From a virus, in the IMG/VR virus record IMGVR_UViG_3300046463_000857, positions 1-59,332 of that record: a DNA stretch of 59,332 nt. One strand, 5' to 3'. Below, piece after piece: positions 30,642 to 38,683 of this stretch. Each line of letters begins with the position of its first letter. Positions within the stretch are counted from its first letter, which is position 1. The position numbers and the translations under genes were made by a program. The notes under the pieces are model-generated. The model saw only the letters and a list, made by a program, of their open reading frames with translations, was not told the origin of the DNA and did not search any database.

Positions 30642-31279
30642 ATTTATCCAAGCTCACCTTCGGCCAGCTTTACAAGCTGTATCATACCTCTACGCTGATG
30701 CGGGTTACAGCCGCGTATCACGGCGCGCTCGAACGCCTATGGTTCGAAGATGGAAACGAGATTCCATTTACGGTCAGTGCGGCCAAACGAATGTTCCCTA
30801 CTACTGCGACAGCTTGGGAACGGCTGATTTCATTTCTCACCGGCCCAGAGCTTCGTGCAGCACTTCGAAAATCCGCTGGGGAAGCTCCGGTTCGAGTGCT
30901 TCCCGGAATATGGTCGATGCTAACAGTCTGGAGCTATCGCGACGTGGGCGGCAGAGACGGCGCAGTCTCGCGCGCGTTGGTCACTGGATATTTTTGTTCC
31001 CGTCTCGGAGTGCCGTCACGGCTTGCTTTTCTCAGCGATGCTGCCCAGGTGTTCGTGATGACCGACGAAATCGGTGCGGAAGCGATTCGATTCCATCCGG
31101 GAATCGATTGGAGCGAACTGGCGGAGTATTGTGTCGCCACTCCGGCAGAGCCAGCACAAACCTTTTGGTGGATTCAAACCCAGGAATTTCGTGGGCTAGT
31201 AAATCCCTGCCTGCGGCCAATCCGAACCCCGGACGAAGGAGCCCAACGACGTGAAATCTTATCGACAGCAGGCAATTGA
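30638..31279 (+). CDS. Hypothetical 213-aa protein
   Basis: MNLSKLTFGQLYKLYHTSTLMRV..., mainly helical with Trp-rich C-terminal part (TFWWIQTQEFRGLV). No catalytic motif seen. ATGA-coupled to the previous gene; last gene of the operon starting at 30108. Confidence 0.57.
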   Translation: MNLSKLTFGQLYKLYHTSTLMRVTAAYHGALERLWFEDGNEIPFTVSAAKRMFPTTATAWERLISFLTGPELRAALRKSAGEAPVRVLPGIWSMLTVWSYRDVGGRDGAVSRALVTGYFCSRLGVPSRLAFLSDAAQVFVMTDEIGAEAIRFHPGIDWSELAEYCVATPAEPAQTFWWIQTQEFRGLVNPCLRPIRTPDEGAQRREILSTAGN

Positions 31280-31340
31280 TGACGGGATTGTGCGCAACCT
31301 TTTGTGGTTTGCGCTGATGTTGACACTTATGGTCTAATTA

Positions 31341-31353
31341 GCGACTGTTATGC
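31341..31353 (+). promoter_or_regulatory. GCGACT-N7 putative phage promoter motif
   Basis: GCGACT, GTTATGC, then ATG at 31354. Identical in layout to the copies before 14075 and 44445. Confidence 0.5.
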
Positions 31354-31545
31354 ATGCCAGTAAAAATACGACCAGCAGGAAAAGGCAGAGTCCGCGTATC
31401 CACCCCAGGCGGAGTAAAAGCAAAATCAACCACTCCCGCAAAAGCCGCGCGACAAAAACGGCTGCTGAACGCGGTCGAGCACGGCTGGAAACCAACCGGA
31501 GCGCCAGCCAGAGACGCGATGCACAAACGCGTAATGGGGCAATAG
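31354..31545 (+). CDS. Small conserved-type phage protein (VSTPGGVKAK motif)
   Basis: 63 aa, basic: RVRVSTPGGVKAKSTTPAKA and RLLNAVEHGWKPTG. I recognise this pattern from short phage proteins of unknown function. The strong positive charge suggests nucleic-acid contact. The ATG lies directly after the GCGACT-N7 motif, with no ribosome-binding site. The following 87 nt (31546-31632) hold no gene. Confidence 0.65.
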   Translation: MPVKIRPAGKGRVRVSTPGGVKAKSTTPAKAARQKRLLNAVEHGWKPTGAPARDAMHKRVMGQ

Positions 31546-31632
31546 CCAGTTTTCTGAGTCGGTTCGCGGCATCGATTCCTTTCGAGGTGACACTTCCCTC
31601 GAAATACCAACTCAAGAAGTGTAACTAAAAAT

Positions 31633-31806
31633 ATGAACAAATTCAAAAAACGTATCCGTAAGGACCAGCAGACCAAAAATCCCCTCCCCCGCAACCTTCC
31701 CTATCTTCTCCCGGATGAATTCTCAGGCGTGGACCTGAATCTCCGGACAGCGAAGTGTGGCCGCGCGTGGGCCGCAGTGCAGGAGGCTTACCGTGGGACC
31801 CGCTAA
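31633..31806 (+). CDS. Small basic hypothetical protein
   Basis: 57 aa, MNKFKKRIRKDQQTKN..., then LPDEFSGVDLNLRTAKCGRAW. The 3' end contains the AGGAGG ribosome-binding site of the next gene and overlaps it by 14 nt. Function unknown. Confidence 0.5.
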   Translation: MNKFKKRIRKDQQTKNPLPRNLPYLLPDEFSGVDLNLRTAKCGRAWAAVQEAYRGTR

Positions 31807-32026
31807 AAAATTCTCCAAGGGTAGGACGGGAGAAGGCTACAAAGAGCAGATGCACATCGGCCAGCGAATCGCTGCGGCACTTCCTCAACGAATGACCCGT
31901 GCGGAAGTTGCGAAAAGACTGGGCATCAGCCGGACCATGGTTGCCCGGGAAGAATGCCTCGCACTGTTTAAGCTCCAGGTCAGGCTCCGGGCTGCCCTGG
32001 GCATGGCGCAAGGATTGAACGATTGA
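31793..32026 (+). CDS. HTH DNA-binding protein
   Basis: 77 aa from a GTG preceded by a perfect AGGAGG at 8 nt, one of the best ribosome-binding sites in the window. Residues ~33-60 form a helix-turn-helix (MTRAEVAKRLGISRTMVAREECLAL) like sigma region 4 or small regulators. The gene ends inside three tandem GATTGAAC copies, which could be an operator for it or for the nuclease gene downstream. Likely a transcription regulator; target unknown. Confidence 0.72.
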   Translation: MGPAKKFSKGRTGEGYKEQMHIGQRIAAALPQRMTRAEVAKRLGISRTMVAREECLALFKLQVRLRAALGMAQGLND

Positions 32027-32036
32027 ACGATTGAAC
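32013..32036 (+). repeat. Three tandem GATTGAAC copies
   Basis: Eight-bp unit repeated at 32013, 32021 and 32029 across the stop codon of the HTH gene. Confidence 0.8.
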
Positions 32037-32038
32037 GA

Positions 32039-32182
32039 ATGATAACTTTTTTCATTATCTGGTTTCTCGTTCTCTCCGGTTTAGCTATTCTCCCGTCAGA
32101 AGAAAATGTCAGACCCGAAAACAATCATGACTGTTCCAACTGCAACCGGCCCCGCTGCACCGGTTGCAGTTCCAGAGACTGA
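32039..32182 (+). CDS. Possible small membrane protein with CxxC pairs, overlapping the nuclease start
   Basis: A 47-aa frame: a hydrophobic span (MITFFIIWFLVLSGLAILP) and then CSNCNRPRCTGC. The second half lies inside the 5' end of the nuclease gene in another frame, so the cysteine pattern may be accidental. Included because the membrane span fills the gap before that gene. Confidence 0.3.
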   Translation: MITFFIIWFLVLSGLAILPSEENVRPENNHDCSNCNRPRCTGCSSRD

Positions 32183-33392
32183 GGTCGAAAGACCACATCA
32201 CCCCTATTCGCCTTCGTCCCTGGCGAACCTGGAAGCTTGCCCGGATTACATTGGCCGGGATTCGAAAGCGGTTCGTTCGATTATTGGCACCATCGCCCAC
32301 AAGGCTACTGAGACTCAGGAGGACGACACCCGGCTGGATGACGATGACGCGGCAGCGGTGGCAGAGTGCTTGGACTTCGTGGAAGAGCGGCGATTAATTC
32401 TCCAGCAGGAAGCTACCGCAGCAGTGACCGACAACAATGGAGTGTTAACCGGCACGCCAGTGGAAATCCAGGAGCTAAAAGAAGCTTACCTTCCGATTGA
32501 TGACATCGTTTTCGATGATGCAATTTCAACCACGGCTGGATACGTGGACCACGTTTTACTCAACTACAATATAACCTATGCAGAAGTCATTGACTGGAAA
32601 TTCGGCTACTGGGCAGTTGAAGGCGCGGAAACGAATCCGCAAGGTATCGCCTATGTCCTGGGTCTTTTCAAAAAGTATCCTTCACTCCGCGCCGTTAGAT
32701 TTTGGTTCAAGCAGCCACTTATCGGGCTGCTGTCTGAGCACACATTCAACCGGGAAGAAATCCCCGTTCTCTATCTTCGAATTCAAGCTATCGTTGCCCG
32801 TGCGCGACTCGCTCGAAGAAAGCAGGATTTTTCGACAGCTAGGGCGTATGTCCCGGCCTGTAATTTCTGTGCGAATCTCGGACGCTGCCCAATCGGATTA
32901 GCCAATGCGTTGAAGGTTGGCAAGAAGTTTCACCCGCTGGAATTTCCTGACGACATCACGCCGACAATGATACTCGACCCGCAGAACACCAAGAAGGCGC
33001 TCACGTTAGCGTCCGTGGTGAAAATCTGGGCGGAGGCATTCCGTAGGCAGGTCACGGACCGAGTGCTGCGAAACGACGCAGCGGTTCCTGAGGGCATGAT
33101 TATCCAAACCATGCCTGGACGCCGGGGCATAGTGGACCTTTCGAAATTCCGCGAGATAGCGTTGCAATACGTGACCAGGGACGAATACGAAAAATGCCTG
33201 GACGCTACCTTCGGTCCCATCGAGGAAATCATCAAGGATAAAAGTCCTCGCGGCACGAAGAAGTCCGCAGTAGAAGATTTTAAGAAAGCTCTGGTTGATT
33301 CCGGTGCAGTCGTTCACGGGGATGGATACGCTTTCTTGAAGGTTCAAAACGACAAAGGTAAAAACAACGTAACACAAAAACAAAATGAGTGA
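32106..33392 (+). CDS. PD-(D/E)XK nuclease (DUF2800/RecB-like)
   Basis: 428 aa. SPSSLANLEACP and GTIAHKATE (residues ~37-70) are the conserved entry motifs. GYVDHVLLNYN and AEVIDWKFGYW (~144-163) carry the D...D-x-K core, and NPQGIAYVLGL is the following Q-x-x-x-Y helix. A cysteine cluster CNFCANLGRC near residue 263 could hold an iron-sulphur or zinc centre, as in Cas4/AddB-like nucleases. It probably processes DNA ends in recombination. The stop overlaps the next start by 8 nt, suggesting joint action. Confidence 0.85.
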   Translation: MSDPKTIMTVPTATGPAAPVAVPETEVERPHHPYSPSSLANLEACPDYIGRDSKAVRSIIGTIAHKATETQEDDTRLDDDDAAAVAECLDFVEERRLILQQEATAAVTDNNGVLTGTPVEIQELKEAYLPIDDIVFDDAISTTAGYVDHVLLNYNITYAEVIDWKFGYWAVEGAETNPQGIAYVLGLFKKYPSLRAVRFWFKQPLIGLLSEHTFNREEIPVLYLRIQAIVARARLARRKQDFSTARAYVPACNFCANLGRCPIGLANALKVGKKFHPLEFPDDITPTMILDPQNTKKALTLASVVKIWAEAFRRQVTDRVLRNDAAVPEGMIIQTMPGRRGIVDLSKFREIALQYVTRDEYEKCLDATFGPIEEIIKDKSPRGTKKSAVEDFKKALVDSGAVVHGDGYAFLKVQNDKGKNNVTQKQNE

Positions 33393-34221
33393 AATAGTGT
33401 TTGGTAAAAATGAGCAGCCGGTCACTGATGTGGCTGGAACTACTGCTACGCCTGCAACCACTGCGGTTATTCCCGCTCCGGTCGCTGGCCCGGTCGCCGT
33501 CGCTGCCCCGAGCAGCAGCGGCTTGTTGCTGGGAGACTTCATCCCGGCCTTCGAGGACATCATCATCCCCCGGGTGAACATCGTCCAGAACATGGGCGAG
33601 CTTAAGGACACCTTCGAACTGGGCTCGCTGGTCTACGACCAGAAGGCAGTTCTGTTTGTGCCCCCGCGCCTCAAGGACGGCGCAGTGGTTCGCGCTGCGA
33701 CTGCTCCAGTGAACATGGTGGTTATCGGCTTCCGGCCTACCCGGTATGTCGAGAAAACTACCGGTGGCGCGCGCGGCCTTATCGTGAAGAACGTCGCCGA
33801 GGTTGCCTCGAACGGTGGCACCACGGACTACCAGGAATGGAAGCTGAAGGAGAAATCCGGATGCAAACTGTTCCAGCCCCTGGTGGACGCGTTCATCGCG
33901 GTCGAACGTCCGGCTGACTATCCGGATGACGACACGGTCTTCAACTACCCGGTTGGAGACAGAAAATTCGCCCTGGCTCTCTGGGCGATGAAGGGCGCGG
34001 TTTACACCGCTGCCGCGAAGAAGGTTTTCTTCACGGCTCGCAAGATGGGAATTCTGCGGAAGGGTGGTTACCCCTCCTACGAGTATGCCGTCACCACGAA
34101 GGAAGAGACCTACGGCACGGGCAACAAAGCCTGGGTCCCGGTCTGCATCGCCACGAAACCCACTACCCCGGAGTTTCTGGAATTCGTGAGGAATGCGCTC
34201 GAAGCGCCCGCCACTGAATAA
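33385..34221 (+). CDS. Nuclease-partner protein, possibly single-strand DNA binding
   Basis: 278 aa. A low-complexity Thr/Ala/Pro/Val N-terminus (~residues 15-45) precedes a globular domain with IIIPRVNIVQNMGEL, FELGSLVYDQKAVLFVPPRLKDG and a C-terminal VPVCIATKPTTPEF. Proteins at this place next to DUF2800 nucleases are often single-strand DNA-binding or recombination mediators; this is a positional inference, no OB-fold motif is certain. It is followed by a strong terminator, so it ends the operon. Confidence 0.5.
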   Translation: MSEIVFGKNEQPVTDVAGTTATPATTAVIPAPVAGPVAVAAPSSSGLLLGDFIPAFEDIIIPRVNIVQNMGELKDTFELGSLVYDQKAVLFVPPRLKDGAVVRAATAPVNMVVIGFRPTRYVEKTTGGARGLIVKNVAEVASNGGTTDYQEWKLKEKSGCKLFQPLVDAFIAVERPADYPDDDTVFNYPVGDRKFALALWAMKGAVYTAAAKKVFFTARKMGILRKGGYPSYEYAVTTKEETYGTGNKAWVPVCIATKPTTPEFLEFVRNALEAPATE

Positions 34222-34242
34222 TCAGACACGCGGATTGCACAG

Positions 34243-34272
34243 GGCACCGTGGATTAATTCACGGTGCCTTTT
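34243..34272 (+). terminator. Intrinsic terminator
   Basis: GGCACCGTG (34243-34251), loop GATTAATT, CACGGTGCC (34260-34268), then TTTT. A 9-bp perfect GC-rich stem with a U-run, 21 nt after the stop. Confidence 0.88.
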
Positions 34273-34305
34273 CCATTAGATAAACTACAAACTGCAAATA
34301 GGGGG

Positions 34306-34333
34306 TTGCGTTTAAACGGGCCGGGTGTATCTT
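34306..34333 (+). promoter_or_regulatory. Sigma70-like promoter, leaderless type
   Basis: -35 TTGCGT (34306-34311), 16-bp spacer with GTTTAAAC ending GGGTG, -10 TATCTT (34328-34333); ATG at 34340 is 6 nt downstream. Nearly identical to the copy at 20221. Confidence 0.72.
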
Positions 34334-34339
34334 GGTGGC

Positions 34340-34756
34340 ATGAATGAAAATTACATGGTAGTCAGCGTCAAAGACCTGAAGGGTCTTCTCCGCAAAGCCC
34401 GCGCCCAATGCAAGGGTGACAAGTCTGGTGACAAAGCTTGCGTGGTTCTCTCGGTGGATATCGCCCTGGTGAACGGCAAAAATCAGGTGCAGATTCCTTC
34501 CTGCTATACTCACGGTTCCGCTCCCCTTTCTCCTCTGGGTCGGCCTAACAGGGTCGCTGAGAGAGTTCTCTGGTCGTTCACTTTCATCGGTGGCGGCTTT
34601 AATCAGGTCTACGCGGTCACCAAGGACGAAGCCCTTGCCCAGGCGCGCCGCGAACTGCCCACGCTCGCCAATCAGATTGACGAGAACAGTTTCAAGGCCC
34701 TTCGCACTCGCGACGAGCAGGACGCCTATTACGCCGCATTCCCCAACATGGACTAA
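34340..34756 (+). CDS. Hypothetical 138-aa early protein
   Basis: MNENYMVVSVKDLKGLLRKARAQCKGD..., with a beta-rich middle (CVVLSVDIALVNGKNQVQIP) and a helical end (DEALAQARRELPTLANQIDE). The start is set by the leaderless promoter. No domain recognised. Confidence 0.62.
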   Translation: MNENYMVVSVKDLKGLLRKARAQCKGDKSGDKACVVLSVDIALVNGKNQVQIPSCYTHGSAPLSPLGRPNRVAERVLWSFTFIGGGFNQVYAVTKDEALAQARRELPTLANQIDENSFKALRTRDEQDAYYAAFPNMD

Positions 34757-34760
34757 TTTT

Positions 34761-35000
34761 ATGGCCAAACCTTTTGGATACGTTCTCAAGTCCCAGGTCC
34801 AGACGAATTTTCCCTGGATGGGCAAACGCTGGTCGGACGCGCGGAATTGCTGCGGCGATTTTCGCCGGTTACTCGGAGACGCTAAGGTCTACAAGCGGCT
34901 CAGCAGTGCGAAGCAATTCGTCGCTACCCTGGACGTCGTGCCGGTCTATTCAGACCCTCGCGCGACCGGCAACTTGGCGCTCCGGCCAATCGAGGAATAA
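34761..35000 (+). CDS. Hypothetical 79-aa protein
   Basis: MAKPFGYVLKSQVQTNFPWMGKRW..., basic, with YKRLSSAKQFVATLDVVPVYSD. It follows 4 nt after the previous stop. No family recognised. Confidence 0.57.
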   Translation: MAKPFGYVLKSQVQTNFPWMGKRWSDARNCCGDFRRLLGDAKVYKRLSSAKQFVATLDVVPVYSDPRATGNLALRPIEE

Positions 35001-35004
35001 TTTT

Positions 35005-35637
35005 ATGGCACAAAAACAAAAACACGAAAACCGAGAACAGTGGCTAGCCGCAGCAGTCCAGGCGATGCTACCGCTGTTCACCAAGCAGGGATACAAAGTC
35101 CCCAAGGTTCGCGTTAGCTGCGGCTGGCCCTCCAGTCGTGGTCTATCGGCGAAAAAATATTCAATCGGCGAATGCTGGGATGCGAAAGCGTCAACGGACA
35201 AGGTTCACCAGATTTTTATCTCGCCGCGACTCAAGGACCCGGTGGATTCCTACGGGGTTCTTCCGACACTCGCGCACGAGGTTGCTCATGCGGTCGTGGG
35301 CATCAAAGAAAAACACAACAAGGTGTTTGGGAAATGCGTGCGTTCAATCGGCCTGGAAGGAAAGCTCACCGCTACTTTTGGTGGCGAAGCGTTTCTCGCG
35401 GAGTCGAAGACAATCGTGGCGAAGCTTGGCGCGTATCCGCACGCCCAGCTTAATCCGAATATGCGCCCGGTGAAGAAGCAGACCACCCGGCTTATTAAAG
35501 CAGAGTGCGGTTCCTGTGGCTGCAACGTTCGAATCACCCGCAAGTGGCTCGAAGAAATCGGTGCCCCATTGTGCGCGTGCAACAGCAAGGCAATGAAATT
35601 CGAAATCCCCGAGGGGATGGAACTGGGGGACGAATGA
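35005..35637 (+). CDS. SprT-like zinc metalloprotease with C-terminal zinc ribbon
   Basis: 210 aa from an ATG with GAGGAA upstream. The active site is LAHEVAHAVVG (H91-E92-x-x-H95), followed by KEKHNKVFGKCVRSIGL, where the downstream His completes zinc binding. The C-terminal ribbon ECGSCGCNVRI...APLCAC (~170-200) is the second hallmark of SprT/Spartan proteins. Such proteases can digest DNA-crosslinked proteins. It lies among replication genes, unlike the shorter copy at 8158, suggesting a fork-associated role. Substrate is inference. Confidence 0.85.
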   Translation: MAQKQKHENREQWLAAAVQAMLPLFTKQGYKVPKVRVSCGWPSSRGLSAKKYSIGECWDAKASTDKVHQIFISPRLKDPVDSYGVLPTLAHEVAHAVVGIKEKHNKVFGKCVRSIGLEGKLTATFGGEAFLAESKTIVAKLGAYPHAQLNPNMRPVKKQTTRLIKAECGSCGCNVRITRKWLEEIGAPLCACNSKAMKFEIPEGMELGDE

Positions 35638-35909
35638 GTTTTCTCGAATGCCTCGCCCTCGTCGTATACGGGGGCACGCTGTTCGTGCTCCTCGTGCTCA
35701 TGGTCGCGGCTCTGGTAGTCGGACCCCTAGGGCTACTAAGCTCAAAGGCCAGCGACAGGGTTAAGGGTATCGGAATGCTCGTCTGGCTGGGGCTACTGGT
35801 GTTTGCGTTCGCAGGAGCTTTTTATATCCGCGATAATCATCCGGCTTGGACTGACCCAGAGAGGTTCGTGCATCAGTTTTTTGTGCCTCCTACGGCAGAG
35901 AAACCATGA
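35634..35909 (+). CDS. Small membrane protein, two spans
   Basis: 91 aa from an ATG overlapping the SprT stop. Two membrane spans: ALVVYGGTLFVLLVLMVAALVVG and IGMLVWLGLLVFAFAGAFYI, joined by a short basic loop, with a polar tail. Function unknown. Confidence 0.62.
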   Translation: MSFLECLALVVYGGTLFVLLVLMVAALVVGPLGLLSSKASDRVKGIGMLVWLGLLVFAFAGAFYIRDNHPAWTDPERFVHQFFVPPTAEKP

Positions 35910-36106
35910 ATTGCCCCGTCTGCAATCAGCCGTTGTCCGAGCAACCGGGAAACCAGATTCATCCTGGTGACCCGAAATTCGGAATGACGGTCTACTGCGC
36001 AAATCCCAAGTGCTCTGCGGCTGAAGTCGCAGGGCACGGGTCAACTTCGAAAGAAGCCTTTTCAATCGTTAACCAAAAATTTGAAAAACGAAAATCCAAT
36101 GAGTGA
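35906..36106 (+). CDS. Small zinc-ribbon protein
   Basis: 66 aa: MNCPVCNQPL...YCANPKCSAAEV...TSKEAFSIVNQKF. The C-x-x-C...C-x(4)-C ribbon followed by an E-A-F/I-x-x-V/W-N helix recalls the restriction-alleviation (Lar) type of small phage proteins, but the match is loose, so only zinc ribbon is claimed. ATGA-coupled to the membrane protein. Confidence 0.6.
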   Translation: MNCPVCNQPLSEQPGNQIHPGDPKFGMTVYCANPKCSAAEVAGHGSTSKEAFSIVNQKFEKRKSNE

Positions 36107-36446
36107 AGAAGTAATGGAGCTTGGGACCCTTCGTATCCTAAACGAAGCAGCCGTGCGCGAACATGCGCTCCGCTGTTCAAAAGAAATCCGCCTAGGAAAA
36201 TTCACCCGCGTGGGGCAAGACTTCCTGGATGAAGTAAGGGCCGACGTGGAATCCCTGGTCCGGGCTATCGACCAGGGTGCCGGAGTTTCCCAGGAAGATT
36301 TTCTGAATCCTGGCGAATTAGGTTTCACCACGGGGGCTCTTTCTGATAGAGTCATGGAGAAATGGAATCTGGTCATTGCCAAGATAATTCAGCGGAAGGT
36401 CAAGCGGATGCCCTCAGTGGGTGTAACGTTGGGCCGGACCAGATAG
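36099..36446 (+). CDS. Helical DNA-binding-type hypothetical protein
   Basis: 115 aa from MSEEVMELGTL. The segment ALRCSKEIRLGKFTRVGQDF and the following helix LDEVRADVESLVRAI resemble a recurring phage/bacterial pattern (R-x-G-K-F-T-R-V) with a histone-fold-like spacing of helices; that similarity is only impressionistic. Overlaps the previous gene by 8 nt and is followed by a strong terminator. Confidence 0.5.
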   Translation: MSEEVMELGTLRILNEAAVREHALRCSKEIRLGKFTRVGQDFLDEVRADVESLVRAIDQGAGVSQEDFLNPGELGFTTGALSDRVMEKWNLVIAKIIQRKVKRMPSVGVTLGRTR

Positions 36447-36454
36447 CAAACCCT

Positions 36455-36500
36455 GCCGTCCTGGTGGACTCTTGGCACCAGGACGGCTCTTCTATTTGTC
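36455..36500 (+). terminator. Intrinsic terminator
   Basis: GCCGTCCTGGTG (36455-36466), loop GACTCTTGG, CACCAGGACGGC (36476-36487), then the T-rich TCTTCTATTTGTC. A 12-bp perfect stem between the stop at 36446 and the next ATG. Confidence 0.82.
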
Positions 36501-36502
36501 TT

Positions 36503-36685
36503 ATGGACTATTTAATCAGCGGCGCATCGATGTGTGCAACCGGGCATCCCAAAATCTGGCACAAGGAAAAAGAGTGTCCTCTGTGCAAGGCCGAAGCGGA
36601 ATTGGGCAAGAAGGAATACGAAGCTACACAACTCGAAGGCACCATTGACAGCCTGCGAACCGAAATTCAAGGCTACGCGCAGTGA
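36503..36685 (+). CDS. Small zinc-finger coiled-coil protein
   Basis: 60 aa, MDYLISGASMCATGHPKIWHKEKECPLCKAE, then a coiled-coil-like helix (QLEGTIDSLRTEIQ). The C...H...C-P-L-C set could bind one zinc. Its stop overlaps the GTG of the polymerase (GTGA), so it is co-translated with it. Confidence 0.55.
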   Translation: MDYLISGASMCATGHPKIWHKEKECPLCKAEAELGKKEYEATQLEGTIDSLRTEIQGYAQ

Positions 36686-38682
36686 GCCACATCAGCCTAG
36701 ACTTCGAGACATTTTACTCGAAGAAGCTCAAATACGGCCTGAAGCAACTCATTGCTGAAGACTACTGCCGTCACGAGCTTTTCGACTGCTACCTTTTGTC
36801 CGCTTGCAACGGGCCGATAGTCTGGGCTGGTGCCCCGGGGGAATTCAACTGGGAGTCGGTTCACGGCGCTGTCGTCGTGAGCCACAACCGGTATTTCGAT
36901 AACACTGTTTTCAACGAGCTTCAGCGGCGCAATCTAATCCCCGCGCATGTCAAGCCAGCCGCGTGGCACTGCACCGCTAACCTGACTTCGTATCTCTGCA
37001 ACCGGCGCGCGCTCGCTGAAGCGGTTCTGCACCTCTACAAAACGAAGGTGGGAAAAGATTATCGCGACATCATGGATAACGCGAAATTCGCGGACCTTAC
37101 CGAGGCTCAGCGGACCCAGGTCGTGGACTCCGGCAAGGTGGATGCATATTGGGCCTGGAAGCTCTGGGAAGACTACGGCTCGCAGTGGCCGGAGCACGAA
37201 CAAATTTTAAGCAACATCACAATCGACCAGGGCATGCACGGCGTGCAAATCGACACCGCGCTGCTCGATAGCTACATCCTTCAAACGCATGACGTCAAAC
37301 ACAACACCGAAAAAATCATCCCCTGGCTTCGCGATGACGAGTCCGAAGATTGGGATGATTTCAACTGCAAGCCTACCTCCACTAAGTGCATCGCAGAGCA
37401 ATGCCGGAGAATGGGAATCCCGTGCCCGCCGACGAAGTCGGAGGACGAAGAGGGTTACGAAGAGTGGGAGCTTCAATACGCCAAGCAGCACCCCTGGATT
37501 AAGGCTGTTTCTGCTTGGCGCTCTATAAACAAACTGTATTGCACTTTTCTCACGGTGAAACGCAGGTTGCGTTCCGACGGCACGATGCCGTTCGCCCTGA
37601 AATATTTCGGCGCGCACACTGGCAGGTGGTCCGGAGATGCGAAGATTAATTTTCAGAACATGCGGAAGAAGCCGATGCTGGTGACCATAGAAGGCACCAT
37701 GGAATCGGATGATATCCGGGTCCAGCAGGCGCTCGACCACAAGGACGAGCACGGGGTTTACCCGGACTGGGTGAAGCACGCTATCGATTTCCGGGCTCTG
37801 ATTATCCCCCGGCCTGGAAAGAAAATGATTGCATGCGATTTATCACAAATCGAGCCGCGTGTCCTCGCATACATTTCAGGCAATTCAAGATTGCTCAAGC
37901 TCATTCAAGAGGGTTATGGGGTGTATGAAGCCTTCGCGGTCGCATCCATGGGATACACCGGACCCCGGTTTGACAGAAACACCAAGAAGACCGACTGGTA
38001 TAAGATGATTAAAATCCAGGTGTTGGGCCTGGGCTATGGTGCTGGCTGGGAAAAGTTTATCGCGATTTGTGCGAAAGAAGGCGGAATCGATATCACCAAA
38101 GACGACCCGGAGTTTGAAGAGATTCACGACCTGGGCGCGCCGGGTGGTATCAGGAAGATTCCCGGCTGGGGAAAGAAGAGCCGCGAGATTGTGAAAACGT
38201 TTCGCGAACAAAATCCCCTGGTGTTCTCAGTAGAACATAACGGCTTGAGCCCGCGTCTGGATTCTAAACTCCGGTCCTCGGTCGGCGAGGACTTCAAAGT
38301 AACGTTGCCTAGCGGTCGCGTGATTTTCTATCGAGATGTCCGACTCGCCGTGGAGATTACAAAAGACCCGGTGAGCGGGAGACCTATCCGAAAGAATAAA
38401 GCGACCGCTGACGTGGGAGGGAAACGAAAGACTTTCTATGGGGGCAAGCTGGTTGAGAATATTGTCCAGGCCACGGCTCGTGAAGTGTTCGCCCGCCAAT
38501 TGGTGGAGATGCACAAGCGAGGCTGGTGGAATCTATTTTCAGTTCACGACGAAGCCGTGCTGGAAGTGGACCTGAACGTCACCGCAAAAGATGTCGAAGA
38601 AGAGATGTCGAAGACTCCTGACTGGCTGGTAGGTTGCCCGATTGCAGCGGAGGGTAAAGAACTGCAACACTACGAGAAATAA
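36682..38682 (+). CDS. Family A DNA polymerase with 3'-5' exonuclease domain
   Basis: 666 aa from a GTG. Exonuclease motifs: SLDFETFYS near the N-terminus (D-x-E), HNRYFDNTVF as Exo II and KVDAYWAWKLWEDY as Exo III. Polymerase motif A is ACDLSQIEPRVLA (~385), motif B KIQVLGLGYGAGW (~443) and motif C SVHDEAVLEV (~620). This is a compact proof-reading replicative polymerase of the phage PolA type, without a 5'-3' nuclease domain. Motif B is split from motif C by a long insertion (IHDLGAPGGIRKIPGW...). It is the probable replicase of this phage. Confidence 0.93.
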   Translation: MSHISLDFETFYSKKLKYGLKQLIAEDYCRHELFDCYLLSACNGPIVWAGAPGEFNWESVHGAVVVSHNRYFDNTVFNELQRRNLIPAHVKPAAWHCTANLTSYLCNRRALAEAVLHLYKTKVGKDYRDIMDNAKFADLTEAQRTQVVDSGKVDAYWAWKLWEDYGSQWPEHEQILSNITIDQGMHGVQIDTALLDSYILQTHDVKHNTEKIIPWLRDDESEDWDDFNCKPTSTKCIAEQCRRMGIPCPPTKSEDEEGYEEWELQYAKQHPWIKAVSAWRSINKLYCTFLTVKRRLRSDGTMPFALKYFGAHTGRWSGDAKINFQNMRKKPMLVTIEGTMESDDIRVQQALDHKDEHGVYPDWVKHAIDFRALIIPRPGKKMIACDLSQIEPRVLAYISGNSRLLKLIQEGYGVYEAFAVASMGYTGPRFDRNTKKTDWYKMIKIQVLGLGYGAGWEKFIAICAKEGGIDITKDDPEFEEIHDLGAPGGIRKIPGWGKKSREIVKTFREQNPLVFSVEHNGLSPRLDSKLRSSVGEDFKVTLPSGRVIFYRDVRLAVEITKDPVSGRPIRKNKATADVGGKRKTFYGGKLVENIVQATAREVFARQLVEMHKRGWWNLFSVHDEAVLEVDLNVTAKDVEEEMSKTPDWLVGCPIAAEGKELQHYEK

Positions 38683-38683
38683 T

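Noticed and set aside
35906-36106. Restriction-alleviation protein Lar
   Set aside because: The zinc ribbon and E-A-F helix are similar in outline, but the final tryptophan-asparagine pattern and spacing do not match well enough.
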